A stretch of DNA of 64,000 nt, taken from NCBI GenBank assembly GCA_003162415.1, contig PMOL01000008.1, forward strand, positions 186,001 to 250,000. Direction: 5' to 3'. The number at the start of each line of letters is the position of its first letter. Position 1 is the first letter of the stretch. Source of the stretch: Candidatus Dormiibacterota bacterium. GTDB lineage: Bacteria > Chloroflexota > Dormibacteria > Aeolococcales > Aeolococcaceae. The notes beneath the pieces are model-generated. The model had not been told where the DNA came from. It saw nothing but the letters and a program-made list of their open reading frames with translations, and did no database searches. The position numbers were made by a program, and so were the translations under genes. Positions 41,644-48,548 of the stretch are shown here, piece after piece.

Positions 41644-42027
41644 TCACTTCAGCTCCTGCAGCTGACCGATTATCAGGCCCGGCAGCGCGACGGGTTTGTA
41701 GATGCCGCACGCGCCGGTGCCATAAGCGTGCACCGAGTAGGGAGAGAGGACTATCCATTGCGAATGGTGGCTCTGCAGATATTGGCACTGAATCTGGGTC
41801 ACCTCGGGGCTCACCTCCGGGAAGAAAAGGGCGCTGCTGTGCACGTGAGTCACGAGCGAGATGTAGTTGAAGCTCTCACCCAGATAGGTCAACTCACCCG
41901 ATCTGTTTGACGTGTATGTCTGCGCCAGGCGAACCTCGGAGATGAGTTGGGGAAAGCCGAAATTGGCATAGCTGTTCACGGGCGAAGTAGCATGGGGCGG
42001 AGTGGGTTGCTGCTTCCGAGAGGACAA
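41644..42027 (-). CDS. Hypothetical protein, 127 residues, atypical composition
   Basis: I do not recognise this product. It is rich in Ser, Tyr, Gln and His (TYTSNRSGELTYLGESFNY, YLQSHHSQWIVLSPYS), unlike the Ala/Arg/Val-rich proteins around it, and the DNA is less GC-rich. It contains two cysteines and a weak hydrophobic end (PVALPGLIIGQLQELK), and no signal peptide. Either it is foreign DNA brought in with the excisionase/integrase pair to the right, or a fortuitous frame. Its position 20 bases upstream of the decarboxylase allows a shared transcript. Confidence 0.4.
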   Translation of the reverse strand: MSSRKQQPTPPHATSPVNSYANFGFPQLISEVRLAQTYTSNRSGELTYLGESFNYISLVTHVHSSALFFPEVSPEVTQIQCQYLQSHHSQWIVLSPYSVHAYGTGACGIYKPVALPGLIIGQLQELK

Positions 42028-42142
42028 CTAAACGTCATCTCCCGCACCTCGCAGCGCAACTGCGCGATGCGCTGCGCTACTGGCAAGTCGTGAGTGGCAC
42101 CGGCCGTCGCCACGCACGGCTGTCGTAAAGTGTAAGCGATAC

Positions 42143-42424
42143 GTGAGCGACAAGGGCGTAGACTCGACGTGCATGGATCATGCCTCCCGACTAGACGAGA
42201 CTCCCAAATCGCTGCTACTGAGCAAGGTCGCCGCGGCGCGGACTCTGAACGTGAGCGTTCGCCAGGTAACCCGGTTCGTCGCTAGCGGTCTCCTCACCCC
42301 CGTCAGGCTCGGCCCGCGCCTGATTCGGTTCACACCCTCCGAGCTGGAAGCCTTTGTCGCCCGACATGCCGGATCGTCGCGTCCGCCGCAGTGGCCGGAG
42401 CTGATAGGCCGACGGCGGCGCTAG
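42143..42424 (+). CDS. Excisionase/AlpA-like helix-turn-helix protein
   Basis: The 93-residue product has a MerR/excisionase-type winged helix: LLSKVAAARTLNVSVRQVTR, FVASGLLTPVRLGPRLIRF and TPSELEAFVARHAGSS. This pattern marks small recombination-directionality factors and AlpA regulators. It ends 14 bases before the integrase gene on the same strand, the usual arrangement of excisionase then integrase. GTG at 42143 or ATG at 42173 could be the start; the HTH lies within either. It likely controls excision of the element at tRNA-Leu. Confidence 0.75.
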   Translation: MSDKGVDSTCMDHASRLDETPKSLLLSKVAAARTLNVSVRQVTRFVASGLLTPVRLGPRLIRFTPSELEAFVARHAGSSRPPQWPELIGRRRR

Positions 42425-42438
42425 GATTCGGCTGACAC

Positions 42439-43647
42439 ATGACGAAACAGCGGAAGCGAGCGCGCAGGGGGACCGGGAGCCATCGCATGTGGCGCGGCCG
42501 TCATCAAATTCGCGTTGTAATTGCTGGGAGGCTTCGCAGCTTCTCGGCCGATACGCTGGCCGAGGCGCAGGCTCTGGCGGATGCAGCAGCGCATGAAGCC
42601 GAGGCGCCGAGTGTGGCCGCCGCACCGACGGTGCGCGACTGGTTGGCCGAGTGGCTGACCCGCAAGCGGACGACGGTGCGGCCACAAACGTACTTCGCGT
42701 ATGAAGCCCATGCTCGCCTGCACATCGTGCCTGCGATCGGACCCATTCGAATCGACGCCCTCACGCCGTCTCACATCGACACGCTGCACGCGTCACTCGC
42801 CCGCAGGGTCAGCGGGACCACCGCTCATCACGTCCACATGACGCTCAAGGCGGCGCTCAACGGTGCTGCCAAGCGTGGTCACCGCGTCTCCAACGCGCTT
42901 GCAGCAGTCGATGCCCCACATCGCCGCACCAAGGACATCGAGACGCTCACCCGCGCAGAGGTTGACCGTCTCCTGAAAGCCGCATACGGCGACCCGCTCG
43001 AAGCTCTCTACGTCCTTGCCGTGACCCTCGGCATGCGCGAAGGCGAGTTGCTCGGCTTGCGCTGGCAGCACGTGCACCTTGAGGCTCGTCGCCTGGTAGT
43101 TGCCACCAATGCGACGCGGGCTCTCGATGGATCTCGAGTCCTGACCGCTCCCAAGACTGCCGCAGGCAAGCGGACCCTGTATTTGCCAAGAATCGCCGTA
43201 GATGCACTGGGCCGCACCCCCCGCGCCGGTGACTTGGTGTGGCCCGGTCCCGATGGGCAGCCTATGCCCGCACAGACCCTGTTCTCGCGACGCTGGTTGC
43301 CGATGCGGGAAGGCGCCGGTATACGGCCGGTCTCGTTTCATGCCCTTCGGCACACTGCGGCCACCCTGGCTCTCGAGGATGGTCAGCCACCGCACGTGGT
43401 GGCGGCCATGCTTGGCCATGCCAGCGTTGCCACGACCCTGCGCCTCTATGCACACGTCACCCACGCCAGCACACAGGCGCTGGTTGACGCGATCGACGCC
43501 CGCTACGGGCCCCGTTTGCGCGTCCTCTCGGAGGAGGTATTGGCCCAGTATTGGCCCAGCGAAACCGAAATTGGCTCCACTGCAACGGAAACGGAGTGCC
43601 GAGAAAGGGAATCGAACCCTTACGCCCTTACGAGCACAGCGCCCTGA
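42439..43647 (+). CDS. Tyrosine recombinase (integrase) reading into tRNA-Leu
   Basis: A 402-residue integrase with a basic N-terminal arm-binding part (RMWRGRHQIRVVIAGRLRSF), a SAM-like core-binding domain (about 65-140) and the catalytic domain. The active site shows Arg in LGMREGELLGLRW, His/Arg in VSFHALRHTAATL, His in LGHASVATT and Tyr in LRLYAHVTHA. The last 17 codons are antisense to the 3' half of tRNA-Leu(CAG), so the stop codon lies inside the tRNA. This shows that the gene end was set by integration at the tRNA. The enzyme has all catalytic residues. Confidence 0.88.
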   Translation: MTKQRKRARRGTGSHRMWRGRHQIRVVIAGRLRSFSADTLAEAQALADAAAHEAEAPSVAAAPTVRDWLAEWLTRKRTTVRPQTYFAYEAHARLHIVPAIGPIRIDALTPSHIDTLHASLARRVSGTTAHHVHMTLKAALNGAAKRGHRVSNALAAVDAPHRRTKDIETLTRAEVDRLLKAAYGDPLEALYVLAVTLGMREGELLGLRWQHVHLEARRLVVATNATRALDGSRVLTAPKTAAGKRTLYLPRIAVDALGRTPRAGDLVWPGPDGQPMPAQTLFSRRWLPMREGAGIRPVSFHALRHTAATLALEDGQPPHVVAAMLGHASVATTLRLYAHVTHASTQALVDAIDARYGPRLRVLSEEVLAQYWPSETEIGSTATETECRERESNPYALTSTAP

Positions 43648-43680
43648 ACGCTGCGTGTCTACCAGTTCCACCACCTCGGC
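43597..43680 (-). tRNA. tRNA-Leu(CAG)
   Basis: The minus strand folds as a class II tRNA of 84 bases: acceptor GCCGAGG with its partner TCTCGGC, discriminator A, D arm GGAACTGGTAGAC, anticodon stem CAGCG/CGCTG with loop TTCAGGG giving CAG, a variable stem TGCTCGTAAGGGCG, and T arm with GGTTCGATTCC. CCA is not encoded. The integrase gene on the other strand ends inside it, at its 3' side. Confidence 0.93.
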
Positions 43681-43734
43681 GAGATGCCCGCAGATGGTAT
43701 CAGCGGCCGAGCGCCCTGCCCACCGAATTCGCGC

Positions 43735-45344
43735 CTACGGGGCCTGCCACGCGGCGATGTCGTCGTATCGGGCGGACTCCGGCCCGACCGAGGGCATCGG
43801 GGCAACCGGCGCAGGCGCTCTGAAGACAACGGACACCCGCGGCGTGTACAGAAATACAGCGGGGGCGTCGTCGGCAACCAGCGCCGCGACCTGGCCGGCA
43901 GCTCCGATCCTGGTGGCGCGCGCAGGGGATTCGGCGAGCATATCCAGCGCAGCATCGAGGAATGGGTCGGGCACACCCCCGGTCATGTTGTAGCCGTGGG
44001 GTGGGACCGCGCTCGACCGCCAGAAGGCGCTGACGTCCGGATCAGGCACGGGGTTCCACACGTCGATCGCGAGCTCAAAGTGCCCGCTGTCCAGCGTGCC
44101 GGTGAGGAAGCTCTGTGGCGCCACCCCGCTGACGGTGACCTGCACGCCGATCCCAGCGAGTTGCGTCGCAACCTCGTGGGCCACCAGTGGGAGCGGGTTG
44201 ATGTCCGGTACGGCCAGCGTAAGTGCGAGTTGCGTCGAACCGTGGTGACGGACACCGTCGGCACCGGGAATCCACCCATTGGCCTGGAGCAGCGATGCGG
44301 CCGCCGAGGGCGAGATCGCCTCGCTGGCCGGCGGTCCTACCCAGGGGATCCCGGCCGAGAACGGGCCGGTCTGGATCACACCGCCCCGGCCGTTGAGCGC
44401 TCCCGCGACAAGGGTGGTCCGATTGATGGCAATGCCGATGGCATGACGCACGACTGAACTGGCGAGTGCCGGCACCCGCTCGTTGAACATCAAGTCGACG
44501 AAGGCGGGGGTTGTCATCGTCTCCGCCTGCGCGCCCTTTACGCTCATGAGGGTCGAGAGCTCCTCGGGTGTCGTCGCCAGCAGGGCACCGATACTGCCAT
44601 GCGAAAACGCATACGAGGCATCGGCAAATCTGACGAAGAGACGGAGTTCGTAAGTCTTGATGGTCGGTCGCACGGCGGCATGCGGGTTGGTTTGGAGCAG
44701 GACAGCCAGGGGTCCAGCCGACTGCACGTCGTAGGGACCGGAGGTCGGCAGCGGAACGGTCGGGTGGGTCGCCGCGGCGAGCAGCGCCGGCGCGCTCATC
44801 TCGCCGAGCGGAAGAATCGGCATCTGGGTGAGCGTCGCCGCAAACGATGCACGCGCGGTTGGCAGCGTGAACACGATCGTCGATTGCGCCGCGGCCACCT
44901 TCACGCCCCGCAGAGCGGTCGCCAGGTTGGCATCACTCGCGTGGGGTGAGAGTGCAAACCGTTCGGTGGCAACGACATCTGACACGGTGATCGGCGCGCC
45001 GTTGGACCATTCGAGGTTGGGAGGAAGCGCAACCGTGTACACGAGGCCAGTGCCGCTGCCGGTCCAGGACGCGGCGAGGTCGTCCGCCGGGTATCCGGTG
45101 CCGTCGAGCTTGAGCAACGACCGGTAAAGCAGGTGGCCGACGTCCACAACGGCCGGATCGGAGGCGTCAACCAGCGGGTTCAATGACATCGGTCGCTCGG
45201 CAACCACGAGTCCCTCGGTGAACTGTGGTCCGCCGATCAGCCCAAAGTGCACCGACAGCGCAAACCCGAGTGCTCCTGCGGCGACGAGCACGAGCGCCGC
45301 CCCCGCGATGACCTCGACCGGCCGGTGCCGGCGGAGCCACCTTA
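43735..45344 (-). CDS. Peptide-type ABC transporter substrate-binding protein (SBP_bac_5), start uncertain
   Basis: The product is an extracellular solute-binding protein family 5 member, as used for peptides, nickel or siderophores. Features are the N-terminal membrane segment (VEVIAGAALVLVAAGALGFA), RPMSLNPLVDASDPAVVDVG, the domain with LEWSNGAPITVSDVVATERF, VVRHAIGIAINRTTLV and NPVPDPDVSAFWRSSAVP. The anchor is a signal-type helix without a lipobox Cys. No ATG, GTG or TTG precedes the helix after the SecG stop at 45342; GTG at 45291 would start within it, giving 518 residues. No permease or ATPase gene adjoins, so it is an orphan here. Confidence 0.75.
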
Positions 45345-45575
45345 CTTGGTGACGTAAGTGGCGAGGATCGAGACGACGACGAACAGCGCGATCATCGCTG
45401 CCGAGAACCGCAGCAGGCTGGCCTCCAGGCCGCGGCGACGCCGGTACCCGCCGCCCGAGTCTCCTCCACCACCGATGGTTCCGCCGAGTCCGGTTGATTT
45501 CGGGGTCTGCAGAAGGATGCCAAGGACCGCGAGGATCCCGATCACCACTTGGGCCACGGCGAGAGCGGTCTTCAC
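45342..45575 (-). CDS. secG: Preprotein translocase subunit SecG
   Basis: The 77-residue protein has the SecG pattern of two membrane helices (TALAVAQVVIGILAVLGILL and MIALFVVVSILATYV) joined by a Gly-rich loop containing TPKSTGLGGTIGGG, which is the most conserved part of SecG. It would join SecY and SecE in the translocon. GTG at 45575 is preceded by AAGGAGG, which decides the start against a longer upstream frame. The stop codon touches the frame of the solute-binding protein gene. Confidence 0.92.
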   Translation of the reverse strand: MKTALAVAQVVIGILAVLGILLQTPKSTGLGGTIGGGGDSGGGYRRRRGLEASLLRFSAAMIALFVVVSILATYVTK

Positions 45576-45700
45576 GCAACAACGCCTCCTTGACAACGCA
45601 TCTGGCCGAGTATAGGTGCATCGGAGCCATCCGTTCCCTGTCGCAACGCAGTGCGCCTCACTCCGGAAACTACTCCAGTTTGTGGTAGTGTGTCCGCGAA

Positions 45701-46765
45701 ATGTACAGCTTGCATAAGTCGCTCGGATCGCTCTGGCGTTGCGGGATCGCGGCGCTCGCCGCCGCCGCGGTGGTGGTCGGATGTGCGCAGGTCCAGGCGT
45801 CGGCCGTCCATCCACCCCCACAGGCACCGCTGCTGGGCCCGGCACCGCCGGTCACCATCGGAGCTGACCAGGTCACCCTGCTCCGCAGCGGGCAGGCAAC
45901 CTTCGCGCGCCTAAAGGCGCTCATTGACGGCGCACGCGCGAGCATCCACGTTGAGATCTACGAGTTCGGTCAGCGCGGCCTTGCCGCTGCCTTGATCGCA
46001 GCGCATGCGAGAGGTGTCGCCGTGACGGTCATCGACGACCCGTCGGAGCTCGCCAGCGTCGCCACCGCCGCCATGCTCCGGACCGCAGGCGTCGACGTCG
46101 TCGACTATCCGGTGCGCAAGCAGATGATCGACCACGTCAAGCTCCTCGTGGTCGACGCCGACGTTGCGGTCGTTGGTGGCATCAACTGGGGCGTGAACTC
46201 GCCGGCGAACCACGACTACGACGCGGAGGTTCGCGGCCCGGTGGTGCGCAACCTCGATCGCGTCTTCGAACGTGACCTGGTCACGTGCGGCCGCGCCACG
46301 TCGGTGCCGGATCGCGTGAGCGATGCGGCGATCGACGTCGCCGCCACCCTGCCAGGCACGGAGATCCGTCCACTCGCGCTGGGGCTCATCGATGCGGCGC
46401 AACACACGCTCGACCTCGAGCTCTTCGTCCTCACCGACACCGGTGTTGTCCACGCCCTCGAGGCTGCGGCACTTCGGGGCGTCGCCGTTCGCGTGCTGCT
46501 CGACCCATCGCAGCCATCGAGCGACCCCTCGTACGCGGCACTGTTCGCCGACGGCATTCAGGTCCGCTGGTATCGCAGCCGGGGCGAGTTGCTCCATGCC
46601 AAAGCGATCGTGGCGGACTCGACATCGGTGCTCTTTGGAAGCGCCAACTGGTCGGGCGGTGGTTTCGCGCGCAACCACGAGCTCGATATCGAGCTGAGCG
46701 CCGCGTCGCTCGTCGCCGCCGAGATGCTCGCTCAGATGGATCTCAACTGGACGGCCAGTGCCTGA
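45701..46765 (+). CDS. Phospholipase D-like lipoprotein (cardiolipin synthase type)
   Basis: A 354-residue lipoprotein (signal ending VVVGC) with two HKD motifs, HVKLLVVDADVAVVGGINWG and HAKAIVADSTSVLFGSANWS, that form the active site of the phospholipase D superfamily. The spacing and the GINWG/SANWS turns are like cardiolipin synthases and related transphosphatidylases, but those are membrane proteins with N-terminal helices, whereas this one is exported and lipid-anchored. It may process membrane lipids or extracellular nucleic acid. It is divergent from SecG and is followed by a PadR gene. Confidence 0.87.
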   Translation: MYSLHKSLGSLWRCGIAALAAAAVVVGCAQVQASAVHPPPQAPLLGPAPPVTIGADQVTLLRSGQATFARLKALIDGARASIHVEIYEFGQRGLAAALIAAHARGVAVTVIDDPSELASVATAAMLRTAGVDVVDYPVRKQMIDHVKLLVVDADVAVVGGINWGVNSPANHDYDAEVRGPVVRNLDRVFERDLVTCGRATSVPDRVSDAAIDVAATLPGTEIRPLALGLIDAAQHTLDLELFVLTDTGVVHALEAAALRGVAVRVLLDPSQPSSDPSYAALFADGIQVRWYRSRGELLHAKAIVADSTSVLFGSANWSGGGFARNHELDIELSAASLVAAEMLAQMDLNWTASA

Positions 46766-46771
46766 GGTGAC

Positions 46772-46800
46772 TTGACAAGCGACCGGTCTCGATATATCGT
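46772..46800 (+). promoter_or_regulatory. Promoter with palindrome over the -10 box, upstream of the PadR gene
   Basis: TTGACA at 46772-46777 and TATCGT at 46795-46800 are 17 bases apart and read toward the PadR gene. The palindrome CGATATATCG at 46790-46799 covers the -10 element, so binding of a dimeric repressor such as PadR would block transcription. Autoregulation is common in this family. Confidence 0.6.
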
Positions 46801-46821
46801 TGGCACATCGTATCAACCGCT

Positions 46822-47532
46822 ATGGAGCGAACCGAAATGACCAGAGAACATTCCCACCACACCTCGCATGACGAGTGGGCGGCGGCGCACGACGACGCGA
46901 CCGCCCGCTTCCACCACCATGTCCGCGAGCACCTCGAGCGTGGCGCCCGTGGCCGCCATCGGCGCGGATGGCCGCCCTTCGACGCCCCGGACTTCGCCGC
47001 CGGCTTCGGCGGTCCACGTGGATTCGGCCCGCCCTTCGGCCCGCCTTTCGGCCCCGGCCGTCGCGCTGCGCGGGGCGACGTCCGTGCCGCGATCCTCGTG
47101 CTCCTCGCCGAGAAGCCATCGCACGGGTACCAGATCATCCAGGAGCTCGAACGCCGAAGCAACGGTGCCTGGCGGGCGAGCCCCGGATCGGTGTACCCAA
47201 CCCTCCAGCAACTCGAGGACGAGGGTCTGGTTCGCGCCGTCGAGGCAGACGGAGGTCGCCGCGTCTTTGAGTTGACCGACACAGGGCGCGAGGAGGCAGG
47301 CAAGCTTGCCGCCGGTCCTGCACCGTGGGCCGAGGCGGCCGGCTCCGTCGGCGGCGACCATCGCGATCTCCGCGACCAGGCGTTTCAGCTCCTCTCTGCC
47401 GTCTGGCAGGTGAGCCGCACCGGTGACGCGGCGCACATCGCCGAGGCGCGGACGGTCCTTCACGAGGCTCGCCGCAAGCTCTATCTGCTCCTCGCGGGAA
47501 GCGAGTCGCCCTCCGAGAAGACCGAGGACTGA
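46822..47532 (+). CDS. PadR-family transcriptional regulator with long N-terminal extension
   Basis: The winged-helix domain (about residues 85-155) shows the PadR pattern VLLAEKPSHGYQIIQELERR and SPGSVYPTLQQLEDEGLVRA, then EADGGRRVFELTDTGRE. A long N-terminal stretch is rich in His, Arg, Gly, Pro and Phe (FGGPRGFGPPFGPPFGPGR) and likely disordered; a helical C-terminal domain serves for dimerisation. GGAG before the second ATG at 46837 makes that start more probable than the ATG at 46822. PadR proteins repress stress or efflux genes on ligand binding. Confidence 0.85.
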   Translation: MERTEMTREHSHHTSHDEWAAAHDDATARFHHHVREHLERGARGRHRRGWPPFDAPDFAAGFGGPRGFGPPFGPPFGPGRRAARGDVRAAILVLLAEKPSHGYQIIQELERRSNGAWRASPGSVYPTLQQLEDEGLVRAVEADGGRRVFELTDTGREEAGKLAAGPAPWAEAAGSVGGDHRDLRDQAFQLLSAVWQVSRTGDAAHIAEARTVLHEARRKLYLLLAGSESPSEKTED

Positions 47533-47572
47533 CGACAGGCACCTGTCGCCGAGCGCAGCGACCATAAGGCCC

Positions 47573-47929
47573 ATGACCGAGAGCAACGTGATCATCGACG
47601 CCGCGACCCGCTTCCTCCGAGGCAATCCTGAGCTGCTCGAGTTCGCCCGTCGTGGCGCCGGTGATTCCGGTCAGGGGATCGAGGATCTGCTGTCGGATGC
47701 GGTCCGCAGGATCCGGCGCTCAGGCTTCGAAGCGATATCGGAGAAACAGGTGGTCGCCGGATCGCCGGACCGAATCGATCGCCGCCCTCGGAAGGGCGGC
47801 AGGAGGAGCGGCCCATCCGTCGACCACGCCGGGCCGCAGTTGGTCGTGATCGCGGCCGGCGATCCGCGGGGAGACGGTCAGGAACAATTCGTTCACCACA
47901 TGATCCGCAAGCAGGCGGCCGAACAGTGA
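47573..47929 (+). CDS. Possible small protein overlapping the RibD-like gene, doubtful
   Basis: An ATG at 47573 opens a frame whose first 50 residues look like a normal soluble helical protein (VIIDAATRFLRGNPELLEF, GIEDLLSDAVRRIRRSGFEA). The rest is antisense to the end of the RibD-like gene over about 210 bases and becomes Arg/Gly-rich. I do not recognise it. It may be a real short gene with a late stop, or only a fortuitous frame in the gap between the PadR gene and the RibD-like gene. Confidence 0.3.
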   Translation: MTESNVIIDAATRFLRGNPELLEFARRGAGDSGQGIEDLLSDAVRRIRRSGFEAISEKQVVAGSPDRIDRRPRKGGRRSGPSVDHAGPQLVVIAAGDPRGDGQEQFVHHMIRKQAAEQ

Positions 47930-48541
47930 CGGGCCGCCCTCGCAAAGGAGCAATCCCGGTCCGAGCGCTCGCGTCACCGCCGCCACGATCCCGGCTCCAG
48001 TGATCTCCGTCACGTCTCCCGCCTCGATGACGCTCGCCAGCGGATGCGCGGACCGAACTCTGGATGCGCCCTGTTCCGAAGTGACGATCATCACGCTGGT
48101 CGCCGGCTGATCGAGCGCAACGTGCGCCGGGAGATCGCCGCTCGACGACACCACCACCAGAGGCGGCGGTTCGGCGGCTCCGGTTCGCTCCACACGGTAT
48201 GCCTTGATCGCCGCGGCGTTCTTCTCGCCAGCCACTGACACGGGCGTCCACTGATGGCCCGGGGTCGCCTGGAGATTGCCCGCACCGATCACGATGGCAT
48301 CGGCACTTGCGCGGAGCAGCCCCATGAGGTACCGGTCGGCCCGCGAGCTCCCGCTCAGCGTGGTCGAGTCAGTTGCGTCAGTCAGCCCGAGCGACGCGAC
48401 GCCATCGATGGACGCGACGAAGTTCGCGATGACGTAGGGGCGTGGCGAGGCAGGAAACCGCAGCGGCCGCCCGTACACGCTTTCGGCCGCGAGCAGCTCA
48501 CCGGTCGCGGCATCGCTGAGAACCTCGAAATCCGGGGGCAC
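47720..48541 (-). CDS. RibD C-terminal/dihydrofolate-reductase-fold pyrimidine reductase
   Basis: The 273-residue product is a single RibD C-terminal (5-amino-6-ribosylamino-uracil-phosphate reductase-like) domain. Family features are RPYVIANFVASIDGVAS, SRADRYLMGLLRASADAIVI followed by GAGNL, and LLCEGGPSLFGRLLADHVV with NELFLTVSPRIAG. There is no deaminase domain, so if it acts in riboflavin synthesis the partner is elsewhere; stand-alone members also serve as NADPH reductases of unknown substrate. It lies eight bases downstream of a large histidine kinase gene on the same strand. Confidence 0.85.
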   Translation of the reverse strand: MPPDFEVLSDAATGELLAAESVYGRPLRFPASPRPYVIANFVASIDGVASLGLTDATDSTTLSGSSRADRYLMGLLRASADAIVIGAGNLQATPGHQWTPVSVAGEKNAAAIKAYRVERTGAAEPPPLVVVSSSGDLPAHVALDQPATSVMIVTSEQGASRVRSAHPLASVIEAGDVTEITGAGIVAAVTRALGPGLLLCEGGPSLFGRLLADHVVNELFLTVSPRIAGRDHDQLRPGVVDGWAAPPAALPRAAIDSVRRSGDHLFLRYRFEA

Positions 48542-48548
48542 GCGACGC

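Noticed and set aside
43597-43647. Conserved-looking C-terminal tail of the tRNA-Leu integrase (CRERESNPYALTS)
   Set aside because: This is the antisense of the tRNA-Leu 3' half and appears in many proteins only because tRNA genes are conserved; it is not a functional domain.
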